Source of the DNA: Mumia sp050632745
GTDB lineage: Bacteria > Actinomycetota > Actinomycetes > Propionibacteriales > Nocardioidaceae
Length of the DNA stretch: 64,000 nt
Assembly (NCBI RefSeq): GCF_050632745.1
Contig: NZ_JBODSD010000001.1
Location: 434,001 to 498,000 of the forward strand
Direction: 5' to 3'
Shown here: positions 32,986 to 41,679 of the stretch, piece after piece
Layout: the number at the start of each line of letters is the position of its first letter
Position numbering within the stretch: the stretch's first letter is position 1
Position numbers and translations under genes: made by a program
Notes under the pieces: generated by a model
Database searches by the model: none
What the model saw: only the letters and a program-made list of their open reading frames with translations
What the model was told of the DNA's origin: nothing

Positions 32986-34863
32986 ATGGTCGACAAGCTG
33001 CGCACGCTGACCCTCAGCACACCGTTCGTGGCGGTGCTGGTCTTCATCCTGGTGATCGAGCTGCCGTTGCTCGGCCTGGACCTCTACTGGCAGCGCCAGG
33101 TCATGCTGATCGCGGTGTACACGCTCATCTGCAGCGGCCTGAACCTCAGCTTCGGCTACGCCGGCGAGCTGGCACTGGGGCAGGTCGCGGTGTTCGCCTC
33201 CGGTGCGTACGTGGCCGCGATCCTCTACAACCAGGGCTACACCGACATCCTGCTCGCGATCGTGGTCGCGGTCGCCGTCGCCGCCTTCGCCGGCCTGATC
33301 TCGGGGATCCCCGGGCTGCGGCTGAGCCACTGGTCGCTCGCGCTGGTCTCGTTCTTCTTCATCCTGCTGATCCCCAGCCTGGTCTCGATCTTCCACGAGT
33401 GGACCGGCGGGAGCGCCGGGCTCCCCGGCGTGATCGGGCCGACGCTCTTCGGGCGCGAGCTGTTCGGTCCGGAGTTCTTCCAGGTGACGATCGCGTTGAC
33501 CTTCGTGTGGCTGATCCTGTTCCGCAACCTGGTGGTGTCGCGGTTCGGCACCATCCTCCGCGTGCTCGCGGCCAGCCCGACCCTCACCGAGACGCTCGGT
33601 GGGTCGGTCTACCGCCTCCGGGTGCAGGCCTACGTGATCGGTGCCCTTCCTGCGGGGATCGCGGGCGTCTTCTACACCTACATGGCGGGCTTCATCAGTC
33701 CCGAGTCGTTCACGATGACGCTGACGATCGCGCTGCTGGCCGCGACCGTCCTCGGCGGGGCGGACAGCGTCTGGGGAGCACCCGTGGGCGCCGCCATCCT
33801 GGTCCTCGGGCCGTTGCAGGCGGCGTCGTTCGAGCGCTACTCCGTCGCCGCGTACGGCGTGTTCCTCATCGTGGTCGGGGTGGCCTTCTCCGCGGGGCTC
33901 GCGGGCATCGCGCGACGCGTGATCACGAGGCTCGACCGCCGCTACCTGGCCCGTCCGTCGCAGGTCGAGAGCGTCGAGCGCGAGGCCGACAAGGCCGCGC
34001 TGTCGATCCCCGGCCAGCGTCTCGAGATCACCGGGGTGACGAAGTCCTTCGCCGGGTTGAAGGCCCTCGCCGGAGTCGACCTCACCGTCGAGCCCGGCAC
34101 GATCACCGCGATCATCGGGGCGAACGGCGCCGGCAAGACGACGCTGCTGAATGCGGTGTCGGGCGTCCTTCGTCCGGACTCGGGGAGCATCCGGCTGGAC
34201 GACGAGGAGCTGGTGGGGGTGAAGGCCAGCACGGTCGCCCGCCTCGGCGTGGGACGGACCTTCCAGACCCCGCTGATCCCCAAGCGCATGACGGTGCTCG
34301 AGGTGGTCGAGACCGGCAGGCTCCGGCACGGGGGGCTGGGGCTGATCGCGTCGATGCTGCGGCTCCCGGTGCACTACCGGATCCGCCGCAAGGACCGTGA
34401 GGCGGCGCTCGCGGCGTTGTCGTTCGCCGGGCTGACGCACCTCGCCCACGAGGACGCGCAATCACTCCCGCTGGGGACGCGTCGCCTCCTCGAAGTGGTG
34501 CGCGCCGTGGCCGGTGAGCCCCACGTGCTGCTGCTGGACGAGCCTGCGGCGGGGCTGGACGACGAGGGCCTGCGTGAGCTCGACCAGCTGATGCGGCGCA
34601 CGCGCGACGCCGGCGGCACAGTGGTGCTGGTGGAGCACAACGTGCCCTTCGTGATGGAGACCGCGGACCAGGTCTTCGCCATGGAGCTCGGGACCGTGAT
34701 CGCCTCCGGCCCGCCGGACGTGGTCCAGCGCGACCAGAGGGTCATCGACAGCTACCTCGGACGCCGTGGCGACCGAGCGCGCGGCGACGACGCCGCGGTC
34801 GCCGCGTCCGCCGAGGTCGGCGCCGGCGAGAGCGTGGACGTGAACGAGACGGGAGTCCGGTGA
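32986..34863 (+). CDS. LivM-like permease fused to LivG-like ATPase
   Basis: The 625-residue protein combines two transporter subunits. Residues 1 to about 310 are a LivM permease (LNLSFGYAGELALGQVAVFASGAY, VLGGADSVWGAPVGAA). After a linker of about 35 residues, residues 346 to about 585 form the ATPase with Walker A GANGAGKTT near 378-386, the degenerate signature LPLGTRRLLEVVRAV and Walker B VLLLDEPAAGLD. An Ala/Glu-rich tail follows. The reading frame is continuous and codon use is uniform, so this is a real fusion rather than a frameshift. It works with the LivH gene before it and the LivF gene after it. Confidence 0.9.
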   Translation: MVDKLRTLTLSTPFVAVLVFILVIELPLLGLDLYWQRQVMLIAVYTLICSGLNLSFGYAGELALGQVAVFASGAYVAAILYNQGYTDILLAIVVAVAVAAFAGLISGIPGLRLSHWSLALVSFFFILLIPSLVSIFHEWTGGSAGLPGVIGPTLFGRELFGPEFFQVTIALTFVWLILFRNLVVSRFGTILRVLAASPTLTETLGGSVYRLRVQAYVIGALPAGIAGVFYTYMAGFISPESFTMTLTIALLAATVLGGADSVWGAPVGAAILVLGPLQAASFERYSVAAYGVFLIVVGVAFSAGLAGIARRVITRLDRRYLARPSQVESVEREADKAALSIPGQRLEITGVTKSFAGLKALAGVDLTVEPGTITAIIGANGAGKTTLLNAVSGVLRPDSGSIRLDDEELVGVKASTVARLGVGRTFQTPLIPKRMTVLEVVETGRLRHGGLGLIASMLRLPVHYRIRRKDREAALAALSFAGLTHLAHEDAQSLPLGTRRLLEVVRAVAGEPHVLLLDEPAAGLDDEGLRELDQLMRRTRDAGGTVVLVEHNVPFVMETADQVFAMELGTVIASGPPDVVQRDQRVIDSYLGRRGDRARGDDAAVAASAEVGAGESVDVNETGVR

Positions 34864-35600
34864 TGGTGGCGAACGAGAGCGCGGCGCCCGAGCTCGAGGT
34901 GAGCGAGGTGAGCGTCGCGTACGGCGATCTGGTCGCCGTCTGGGACGTGTCGCTGGAGCTTCGCGCGGGCACCGTGACGGCCCTGGTCGGGCGCAACGGG
35001 GCCGGCAAGACGACCTTCATCTCCGGGGTCTGCGGGCTCCTCCCGCTGCGCGCCGGCAACGTCCGCCTGCTCGGCGAGGACGTGACGGGCGTGCCACCGT
35101 GGGGCCGGGTGCCGCGCGGGATGTCGGTCGTCCAGGAGGGCAAGCGCGTCTTCCGCGACCTCAGCGTGCGCGACAACCTGCTCCTCGGCCTCCGTGGCCG
35201 ACGCGTGCGGCGGGCACAGTTCGAGAGCGAGCTGGGCGAGCTGTACGACCGGTTCCCCATCCTGGGGGAGCGGCGCGACCAGCGCGCGGCCGACCTGTCC
35301 GGCGGCCAGCAGCAGATGCTCGCGATCGCCACGGCGCTCGCCTCCCGGCCGAAGGTGCTGCTGGTCGACGAGCCGTCCTCGGGGCTCGCGCCGGTCTTCG
35401 TCGACGTCGTGTTCGAGTGCCTGGAGCGGCTGCGCGACGAGGGGATGGCGATCCTCCTGGTCGAGCAGCTGGTCGAGGAGGTCCTCGGTGGGATCGCCGA
35501 CGAGGTGATCGTGATGGAGCGCGGCCGGGTGACGCTGCGCGACGCGGCGGCGAACCTGTCCGTCGACGACGTGGCCCGGGGTATCTACTCATCCCTCTGA
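34863..35600 (+). CDS. Branched-chain-type ABC ATPase, LivF-like
   Basis: The 245-residue ATPase has Walker A GRNGAGKTT, the LivF marker MSVVQEGKRVFRDLSVRDNL, signature LSGGQQQMLAIATAL and Walker B VLLVDEPSSGLAP. It pairs with the ATPase half of the fused protein. I use ATG 34863, sharing one base with the upstream stop; GTG 34860 is equally placed. It completes the Liv set: lipoprotein 30639, LivH 32116, LivM-LivG fusion 32986. Confidence 0.92.
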   Translation: MVANESAAPELEVSEVSVAYGDLVAVWDVSLELRAGTVTALVGRNGAGKTTFISGVCGLLPLRAGNVRLLGEDVTGVPPWGRVPRGMSVVQEGKRVFRDLSVRDNLLLGLRGRRVRRAQFESELGELYDRFPILGERRDQRAADLSGGQQQMLAIATALASRPKVLLVDEPSSGLAPVFVDVVFECLERLRDEGMAILLVEQLVEEVLGGIADEVIVMERGRVTLRDAAANLSVDDVARGIYSSL

Positions 35601-35644
35601 CGTCACCAGGCGCTAGTCTCGGTGGCCGAGGAACATCGTGCAGG

Positions 35645-35661
35645 CAAGGGGCCTCCCCTTG
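35645..35661. promoter_or_regulatory. Palindrome in the leader of the GntR gene (CAAGGGG-CCT-CCCCTTG)
   Basis: Perfect 7-bp arms with a 3-base centre, 17 bases before ATG 35678. It could be an autoregulatory operator or an RNA hairpin next to the ribosome site GGAGAGG. It does not resemble the AT-rich palindromes. Confidence 0.4.
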
Positions 35662-35677
35662 ACCGGAGAGGACGTCC

Positions 35678-36517
35678 ATGGCTGGCACAGGGCGCGAGCC
35701 CAGGGCAGTGAGCGCCGTGCCCCAGCCCCAGCGGCTCAACACCACGAGCGTCGCGGAGGCCGTCGCCTCCCAGCTCAGGTCGCGCATCCTCGACGGGGAC
35801 CTGGTCGACGGGTCGGAGCTCCCTCCGGAGGCTGCTCTGCTGGAACAGTTCCCTGTCAGCCGGCCGAGCCTGAGAGAGGCGTTCCGGATCCTCGAGACCG
35901 AGGGTCTGGTGACGGTCCGCCGTGGCAAGCGCGGGGGCACCGTCATCACCCACCCGGCACCCGCGGGCGCCGCGTACCACGTCGGGCTGCTCCTCCACTC
36001 GCGTCACACCTCGCTCGCCGACCTGGCCGCCGCCCGCAACCTGGTCGAGCCGCTCACCGCCGAGCAGGCCGCGCGGCGCCGCAACCACCGCAAGATCGGC
36101 CGCGAGCTGAGCGCGCTGACCCGGGAGGCGGAGGAGCACCTGGAGGACGAGCTCCTCTTCACCCAGCTCTCGACCCAGTTCCACCACGACCTGGTGATGG
36201 CGGCAGGCAACGAGACGCTGCAGATCCTGGTCGGCGTCCTCGAGGGCATCTGGAACACCCAGGAGCTCACCTGGGCGGCGTCGGCCGTCGACGAGGGCGA
36301 GTACCCCGCCATCGGGCTGCGCCGCGACGTCGTGCGCGCCCACCTGCGCATCAGCGAGGCGATCGAGCAGGGCGACGCCGAGAACGCCCTGCGGCTCACG
36401 CGCGCCCACCTCAAGGCGACGTCGGGGTTCGTGGCGTCCTCGGGCGGCCGGGTGCGGGTGCTCGACGAGCACGGCAGCCGGCGGCAGGTCCCGATCCGCG
36501 TGGCTACCCGCGGCTGA
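35678..36517 (+). CDS. GntR-family (FadR/VanR subfamily) transcriptional regulator
   Basis: The 279-residue protein has an N-terminal winged helix (about residues 25-95: VAEAVASQLRSRILDGDL, LPPEAALLEQFPVSRPSLREAFRIL, GLVTVRRGKRGGTVI). The FCD-type C-terminal sensor domain follows, with QFHHDLVMAAGNETL and RDVVRAHLRISEAIEQGD, whose Asp/His residues usually bind a metal and an organic acid. It lies right after the Liv transporter, facing the crotonase/LLM operon, and probably controls both through AT-rich palindromes. Its 3' end overlaps the convergent crotonase gene by 14 bases. Confidence 0.88.
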   Translation: MAGTGREPRAVSAVPQPQRLNTTSVAEAVASQLRSRILDGDLVDGSELPPEAALLEQFPVSRPSLREAFRILETEGLVTVRRGKRGGTVITHPAPAGAAYHVGLLLHSRHTSLADLAAARNLVEPLTAEQAARRRNHRKIGRELSALTREAEEHLEDELLFTQLSTQFHHDLVMAAGNETLQILVGVLEGIWNTQELTWAASAVDEGEYPAIGLRRDVVRAHLRISEAIEQGDAENALRLTRAHLKATSGFVASSGGRVRVLDEHGSRRQVPIRVATRG

Positions 36518-37289
36518 ACCGAGGCGTCGTGCGGCCGAGGAAGGCCTCGACGCCGATCCGGACGTCCGAGCCCGCCATGTGCTCGGTCAGCAGCGCCTTC
36601 TCCAGGTCGAGCCCGGCCTCCAGCGAGCCGGCGTCGAGCCCGTCGCGGATCGCCCGCTTCATCCCCGCGATCGAGGCAGGGCTGCGCTCCGTGAGCGTCT
36701 GCGCCATCGCGCGGCTCGTGGCGAGGACCTGGTCGGCCGGCACGACGGCATTGACCAGGCCGCACTCCCGCGCGTCCCGGGGATCGATCGGTTGTCCGCT
36801 GAAGAGCATCCACGCGGCCTGACGCGGTCCGACGATCCGCGGCAGCCGCTGCGAGGCACCCCCGCTCGGCATCAGCCCCCACACGGAGTGACCGTCGCCG
36901 TAGTGCGCGTCGTCAGCGAGCACGACCAGGTCGCAGGCCAGCGTCAGCTCGAATCCGCCCGCGACGGCGACGCCGTGGACGGCGGCGATCGAGGGCACGG
37001 GGCAGTTCGAGAGTCGGTCGAGCACCCGTCGCCACACGTCGGCGTGGGCGCTGAGTGCGGGCGGGTCGTCGATCCGGTCCTCCGCGGCCACGAGGTCGGC
37101 GCCGGCGCTGAACGCGCGGCCGGAGCCGCGGACGATCAGCGCCCTGACCTCGAGGTTCTCCTCGACCTCGACGACGGCCGCCTCGATCGCGAGCAGCATC
37201 GGCTCGTCGATGGCGTTGAGCTTGTCCGGCCGGTTGAGCACGAGCTCGGCGACGGGGCCCTCGACGTCGAGGTACGCGACGGGTTGCAT
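36504..37289 (-). CDS. Enoyl-CoA hydratase/isomerase (crotonase family)
   Basis: The 261-residue protein has the crotonase oxyanion motif RAFSAGADL and AVAGGFELTLACDLVVL. Glu114 in GGFEL matches the first catalytic Glu of classical hydratases. The second Glu position is not conserved (YGDGHSVWGL), so it may be an isomerase or a different crotonase. ATG 37289 or GTG 37292 overlaps the LLM gene's stop, so the pair is one operon from the promoter near 38.25 kb. Its stop lies inside the 3' end of the GntR gene. Confidence 0.87.
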   Translation of the reverse strand: MQPVAYLDVEGPVAELVLNRPDKLNAIDEPMLLAIEAAVVEVEENLEVRALIVRGSGRAFSAGADLVAAEDRIDDPPALSAHADVWRRVLDRLSNCPVPSIAAVHGVAVAGGFELTLACDLVVLADDAHYGDGHSVWGLMPSGGASQRLPRIVGPRQAAWMLFSGQPIDPRDARECGLVNAVVPADQVLATSRAMAQTLTERSPASIAGMKRAIRDGLDAGSLEAGLDLEKALLTEHMAGSDVRIGVEAFLGRTTPRFSRG

Positions 37290-38203
37290 CACGGGGCAGC
37301 CACCTCGGGGAGAAGGTCGGACGCGAGGGTGTCCATCACCCGGGCGCGGTCGTGGGCGTCGTGGGCGGCGATCGCGAGCACGATCGTCCGTGCCCCGGCG
37401 TTGGCGAACTCCGCCATCCGGGACCGGACGGTATCGGGGGTGCCGAGCAGGAGGTACCTCTCGGCAAGCGGCGCGAAGTCCTGCTGGTAGGTGCGGCTGA
37501 CGGTGGTGACCCCGGTGCGACGCGCCCAGTCGCCGTCCTTGTCGACGCAGACGAAGGCGAAGAGCGCGCCGGTCAGCGAGCTGGGATCCCGCCCGGCCAG
37601 CGCGGCCGCCCCGCGGGCCTCGCCGAGTCCCTGAGCCAGGCGTTCAGGAGTCACCATGTACGGCATCCAGACCCGTGCGGAGCGTCCGGCACGGCGCAGT
37701 GCACCGGCGCCGCGACCTCCGAGCCAGATCGGCGGCCCGCCGGGCTGGGCGGGGCCGGGGTCGAGGGCGACATGGTCCAGCGTGGTGAACTCCCCGGCGA
37801 AGGTGACGCGGTCGCCGGAGAAGAGCAGCCTGAGCACGTCGAGGCCTTCGTCGAGCCGGCGGAAGCGCGTGGCCGGGTCGATCCCGACCGCCTCGAACTC
37901 GGCGGGGTACTCGCCGCCGGCGCCCAGGCCGAGGTCGAGCCGGCCGTGAGAGACGACGTCGAGCGTTGCGGCGAGCTTCGCCACCAGCGGCGGCGGATAG
38001 AGGGGGAGCAGGCCGACGCTGCTGAGCAGGCGGACGCGCGACGTGACCGCAGCCGCCGCCGCGAGCTGCACGTACGGGTTCGGCACGGGGCCGTGATGGA
38101 AGAGGTGCTCGCCGACCGCGATGAGGTCGAAGCCGGCAGCCTCCGCCCGGACGGCTTCGTCGGCCACGGCGGCCGCGTCGTTCAACACCAGTCCGACGGC
38201 CAT
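37289..38203 (-). CDS. LLM-class flavin/F420-dependent oxidoreductase
   Basis: The 304-residue TIM-barrel protein has luciferase-like signatures: FDLIAVGEHLFHHGP, LLSSVGLLPLYPPPLVAKLAATLD and GRLDLGLGAGGEYPAEFEAVG. Such enzymes use FMN or F420 to oxidise or reduce alcohols, aldehydes or alkenes. ATG 38203 follows a perfect AGGAGG. It is first in the operon with the crotonase and divergent from the acyl-CoA dehydrogenase pair. Confidence 0.87.
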   Translation of the reverse strand: MAVGLVLNDAAAVADEAVRAEAAGFDLIAVGEHLFHHGPVPNPYVQLAAAAAVTSRVRLLSSVGLLPLYPPPLVAKLAATLDVVSHGRLDLGLGAGGEYPAEFEAVGIDPATRFRRLDEGLDVLRLLFSGDRVTFAGEFTTLDHVALDPGPAQPGGPPIWLGGRGAGALRRAGRSARVWMPYMVTPERLAQGLGEARGAAALAGRDPSSLTGALFAFVCVDKDGDWARRTGVTTVSRTYQQDFAPLAERYLLLGTPDTVRSRMAEFANAGARTIVLAIAAHDAHDRARVMDTLASDLLPEVAAP

Positions 38204-38238
38204 GTCGTCCTCCTTCGGCGAGGTCCGGTACGCAGACC

Positions 38239-38261
38239 GAGGGGGGTTGCCTGAACCCCTC
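38239..38261. promoter_or_regulatory. Small hairpin in the LLM leader
   Basis: GAGGGGGGTT and AACCCCTC pair around GCCTG with a two-G bulge, between the LLM start and the AT-rich palindrome. It may be an RNA leader structure on the minus strand or of no importance. Confidence 0.3.
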
Positions 38262-38265
38262 TTGC

Positions 38266-38287
38266 TGATATAAATGATCTATATCAT
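38266..38287. promoter_or_regulatory. AT-rich palindrome (TGATATA-N7-TATATCA) over a leaderless promoter
   Basis: Perfect 7-bp arms at 38266-38272 and 38280-38286. TATCAT (38282-38287) followed by six bases reaches ATG 38294, so the dehydrogenase mRNA is probably leaderless and the palindrome covers its -10. It shares AATGAT and CTATAT-S-AT elements with the Liv promoter, pointing to the GntR regulator. Confidence 0.62.
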
Positions 38288-38293
38288 AAGCCG

Positions 38294-39451
38294 ATGCCGG
38301 GAGTGGATGTGGACCTTGACCTGGGTGATCCCGCCGACGCGCTCCGCGCCCGACTGCGGGAGCTGCTCGACGAGCTGCTCCCCGACGACTGGGCCGGGCC
38401 GTTCTCCGACGATCCCGCCGTGCGCCGCGTCGTCCGCGCCGTGCTCGACCGGTTGGCAGAGGAGCGGCTGCTGACGATCGACTGGCCGGTCGAGTACGGC
38501 GGTGCCGCCGCGACCGTGTGGGAGTCGACAGTCCTCCGTGAAGAGATGTGGGCGCACCTCGAGCCCCGCGGACCGCAGTACATGGGGCTGAGCTGGGTCG
38601 GGCCCACCCTCATGGCCTTCGGCACCGACGAGCAGAAGCGTCACCACCTGCCGGCGATCGCCGCGGGTGAGCGCATCTGGTGCCAGGGCTTCAGCGAGCC
38701 CGAGTCCGGCAGCGACCTCGGGTCGCTGTCGCTCCCTGCCACTGCCGACGGGCAGGGCTGGGTCGTCAACGGACAGAAGATCTGGACGTCGTACGCGTCG
38801 ATCGCCGACTGGTGCTTCCTCGCGGCGCGGACGAGTCGCGACAGCCGTGCGAAGAACCGAGGGGTGACGATCTTCCTCGTCCCGATGGACCGTGACGGCA
38901 TCAGCGTCCGCCCGATCGCGTCGATGATGGGAGACCAGCACCTGAACGAGGTGTTCTTCGACGAGGTTCGCACGACGCCCGACGACGTGCTCGGCGCGGT
39001 CGACCACGGCTGGCAGGTGATCAAGTACGTGCTGAACCACGAGCGCATCGGGATCCCGAGGTACGCGCGGGACGAGCGTCTTCTGTCGGAGCTCGCGCCG
39101 AGCGCGCGGACCTCCGACCCCGGGTCGCGGGTCGACTACGTCCGCGCGCTCGTGCACGCGCGCACCGCCCGACTCCTGAACCACCGCGCGATCGCGATGC
39201 GTGAGACGGGCGACCTGACCGATCGCGCCGCGTCAGGAGCACGGATCGCGTCGATCGCGCTCGACCAGGAGGTCGCGAGCCTGACGCTCGACGTCCTGGG
39301 GGCGCAAGGCCTGCGCCCCGGCGGCGACGGGTTGCTCGGTCATGCCGAGGACGTCTACCGCTACGCGAGATCGGCGACGATCGCGTCGGGGACGATCGAG
39401 ATCCAACGCATGCTGGTTGCCCGCTCGCTGATGCAGGAGGCGAGGCAGTGA
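38294..39451 (+). CDS. Acyl-CoA dehydrogenase, large/catalytic-type member of a pair
   Basis: The 385-residue flavoprotein has FSEPESGSDLGSLS and GQKIWTSYASIADWCFLAART for FAD and substrate binding, and ATIASGTIEIQRMLVARSLM near the C-terminus, where Glu of GTIE is the likely catalytic base. It desaturates an acyl-CoA. The next gene is a shorter dehydrogenase without the base and overlaps by four bases; the pair resembles the alpha2beta2 FadE heterotetramers used on steroid and other bulky side chains. ATG 38294 has no ribosome site but sits six bases after a -10. Confidence 0.9.
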   Translation: MPGVDVDLDLGDPADALRARLRELLDELLPDDWAGPFSDDPAVRRVVRAVLDRLAEERLLTIDWPVEYGGAAATVWESTVLREEMWAHLEPRGPQYMGLSWVGPTLMAFGTDEQKRHHLPAIAAGERIWCQGFSEPESGSDLGSLSLPATADGQGWVVNGQKIWTSYASIADWCFLAARTSRDSRAKNRGVTIFLVPMDRDGISVRPIASMMGDQHLNEVFFDEVRTTPDDVLGAVDHGWQVIKYVLNHERIGIPRYARDERLLSELAPSARTSDPGSRVDYVRALVHARTARLLNHRAIAMRETGDLTDRAASGARIASIALDQEVASLTLDVLGAQGLRPGGDGLLGHAEDVYRYARSATIASGTIEIQRMLVARSLMQEARQ

Positions 39452-40410
39452 GGCGGGTCTGGGCCTCCGAGGCCGTGGATCTCCAGCATGCCGTCCGGTC
39501 GTCGCTGGCCGGCATCGGTGGCGTCGAGCTCGCGCGGTCGGCGGAGGAGAAGGCGGGTCTTCGTGCCGAGCGGGTCCGACCGGCGCTGGAGTCCCTCGGC
39601 GTCCTCGACCTCGATCCCCTCGGTGACGAGGTCGAGTCGTCCGCTGCCGTGCTCGCGGCGCACGCCTGCGGGGAGGTCGTCGCTCCGTATCCCGTGACAC
39701 GGGTGCTGGCCGTCCCCGCCGACCTGCGGGCCGACCTCGACGCGCTCTATCTCGCGGGCCCCGACGCCGAGGTCCTCGAGCACGCGGACCTCTTCGAGCA
39801 TGCTGCGGTTGCGGATCTGCGCGACGGCCGACTCTGCAGGATCGTCGACGCGTCCGCTCGGCGGCACGCGCCGCTCGACCCGTTCGGAGCGACCGTCGAG
39901 CTCGACGACCGCGTGACCGACGCGGTCGTCCCCGCGACGGCGCTGCACATGTCGCACGTGCTGGATGCCTTCTGGGTCGCCGGCGCGCTCCAGACGGCGG
40001 CGACCGACGCCGCCCGCTACGCCACGCAGCGCCACCAGTTCGGGAAGCCGATCGGCACCTTCGGGGAGATCCGCTGGCGCCTGGCCGACATGGCGGTGGC
40101 GGTCGACGGGCTCGACGAGATGGCGACGTTCACGTGGTTCATGGTCGTGCGCGGACGCGCGACGGCGGCCGACGCCCTCGCGCTCCGCCTGGCGATGCTG
40201 GAGGCTGCCGACACCGTGCTGAGCAATGCGCACCAGGTCTTCGGCGCGATCGGCCTGTGCGAGGAGCACGACCTGACCGTCGTGGACCGGCACCTGACGC
40301 CGATGCTCGTCCGGCCGTGCGGGCGGGGGAGGACGGCGGCGCTCCTCGTCGAGGCGATCGACCGCTTCGGCTTCAGCGGCACCTTCGACGTCGCCGCGAC
40401 GGCGCGCTGA
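39448..40410 (+). CDS. Acyl-CoA dehydrogenase, small partner lacking the catalytic base
   Basis: The 320-residue acyl-CoA dehydrogenase-fold protein has QRHQFGKPIGTFGEIRWRLADM, the C-terminal-domain flavin-contact region. It lacks the GT-x-E motif; its end reads LVEAIDRFGFSGTF. The N-terminal half is shortened. Together with the gene at 38294 it should form a mixed tetramer with fewer FAD and active sites than a homotetramer. GTG 39448 overlaps the partner's stop. Confidence 0.87.
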   Translation: MRRVWASEAVDLQHAVRSSLAGIGGVELARSAEEKAGLRAERVRPALESLGVLDLDPLGDEVESSAAVLAAHACGEVVAPYPVTRVLAVPADLRADLDALYLAGPDAEVLEHADLFEHAAVADLRDGRLCRIVDASARRHAPLDPFGATVELDDRVTDAVVPATALHMSHVLDAFWVAGALQTAATDAARYATQRHQFGKPIGTFGEIRWRLADMAVAVDGLDEMATFTWFMVVRGRATAADALALRLAMLEAADTVLSNAHQVFGAIGLCEEHDLTVVDRHLTPMLVRPCGRGRTAALLVEAIDRFGFSGTFDVAATAR

Positions 40411-40432
40411 CTGGGTGGCGGAGGGTTCTATA

Positions 40433-40448
40433 TCAACCATCTGGTTGG
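40433..40448. promoter_or_regulatory. Regulon operator O7 (TCAACC-ATCT-GGTTGG)
   Basis: Directly followed by TAGGGT (40449-40454), a possible -10 for the three-gene operon 40505-42626. It begins 23 bases after the upstream stop. Confidence 0.68.
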
Positions 40449-40504
40449 TAGGGTACGCGAGACGTCACGACCGCATGGTCCGCTCCTCGACAGGCAGGTA
40501 CGAC

Positions 40505-41050
40505 ATGGACGACGAACTGGTATCGCTGCGACGCGAGGTCCAGCGGCTGCGCGACCACGAGGAGATCCGGCAGCTCCTCTACCGCTACGCGCGGGGTGTG
40601 GACCGCGCAGACCTCGCGCTGATCCAGTCGGTGTACGCCGAGGGCGGGACCGACCACCACGGCCCGTTCGACGGCCCGGGGACAGACTTCGCGCACGTCG
40701 TCGTCGACGGCGCGAAGAAGGTCTGGGACCACGTCGGCAACCACCACATCACCAACCACTGGATCGAGCTCGACGGAGACACGGCCCGCGCCGAGGTCTA
40801 CTTCCTCGCCTGTCACCCGCACGCCGACAACGGCCACCCGGAGCTCGCCGTCATGTCCGGTCGTTACCTCGACGAGCTCGAACGTCGTGACGGCGGCTGG
40901 GGCATCGTGCGGCGCACGGTGGTCTCGGACTGGACCCGCAACCACGTCGACGGTCCCGAGTGGGAGAAGACGACCGAGCGCGGAGGCTACCCGGGCGGGC
41001 GCCGTGGGTCCGGCGACCCGTCGTACCCGTTCTTCGGGGGTGACCGGTGA
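40505..41050 (+). CDS. NTF2-fold (SnoaL-like) protein
   Basis: The 181-residue protein has IRQLLYRYARGVDRADLALI near the start, then NHHITNHWIELDGDTARAEVYFLA and RYLDELERRDGGWGIVRRT, the pattern of SnoaL-like/scytalone dehydratase-type domains. Members act as small isomerases, dehydratases or helper domains in ring degradation. I use ATG 40505; ATG 40475 in frame is possible. It leads the O7 operon and is coupled to a thioesterase and an LLM oxidoreductase. The protein at 46548 has the same fold. Confidence 0.78.
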   Translation: MDDELVSLRREVQRLRDHEEIRQLLYRYARGVDRADLALIQSVYAEGGTDHHGPFDGPGTDFAHVVVDGAKKVWDHVGNHHITNHWIELDGDTARAEVYFLACHPHADNGHPELAVMSGRYLDELERRDGGWGIVRRTVVSDWTRNHVDGPEWEKTTERGGYPGGRRGSGDPSYPFFGGDR

Positions 41051-41679
41051 CGGAGCTCGAGAACCGCGTCGACCTCCTGAGCGGGCACTGGAGGGAGTGG
41101 GCCGACGGGGCCGCACGCGTCAAGCCGGACGGATGGGAGGAGCTGGTCGCGGGCCTCGGTGCCCTGCAGGACGCGGTGGCCGGGACCGTTCCTCCGGCCG
41201 ACGTGGTCGCGGAGGCGTCGGAGCTGATGGCGCGGGTGCGCGACCTGCTCGCCCCCTACGAGGTCGCCGGGAGCGAGCAGATCTTCGGGCGGCTGCTCGG
41301 CCTTCCGAGCCGCGGCCAGACGTTCAGCCCGACGCTGCAGATCCACGACTTCCGCGACGACGAGCTGGTCGCGACGACGCGCTTCGGACGGTTCCACAGC
41401 GGCAACAACGGTGTCGTGCACGGCGGCGCGATCGCGGTCATGTTCGACGACGCCCTCGGTCGGACGGCGGACATCGCAGGCGGCGGCCGCTCGCGTACGG
41501 CGTCACTGACGGTGGACTTCCGGAGCCTGACGCAGCTGGACCGCGATCTCGAGGTGAAGGTCCGCGTGGCGAGGGTCGACGGACGCAAACGGACGCTCCA
41601 CGGGACCCTGAGCGACGGTGAGCGGCTGTGCGCCGAGGCGACCGGGCTCTTCCTCGAGATGCGGCCGGAGCAGGCATGA
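41047..41679 (+). CDS. Hotdog-fold thioesterase, PaaI-like
   Basis: The 210-residue protein has a C-terminal hotdog domain with NNGVVHGGAIAVMFDDALGRTAD and SLTVDFRSLTQLDRDLEVKV, as in PaaI-type acyl-CoA thioesterases. About 80 helical N-terminal residues precede it, as in the thioesterase at 20756. GTG 41047 overlaps the stop of the NTF2-fold gene and its own stop overlaps the LLM start. It probably frees CoA from dead-end intermediates of the pathway. Confidence 0.83.
   Translation: MTELENRVDLLSGHWREWADGAARVKPDGWEELVAGLGALQDAVAGTVPPADVVAEASELMARVRDLLAPYEVAGSEQIFGRLLGLPSRGQTFSPTLQIHDFRDDELVATTRFGRFHSGNNGVVHGGAIAVMFDDALGRTADIAGGGRSRTASLTVDFRSLTQLDRDLEVKVRVARVDGRKRTLHGTLSDGERLCAEATGLFLEMRPEQA

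Noticed and set aside
32986..34863. The LivM-LivG fusion as a frameshift artefact
   Set aside because: A single continuous frame crosses the junction with a plausible linker and unchanged codon use, and no internal start with a ribosome site stands out before the ATPase part.
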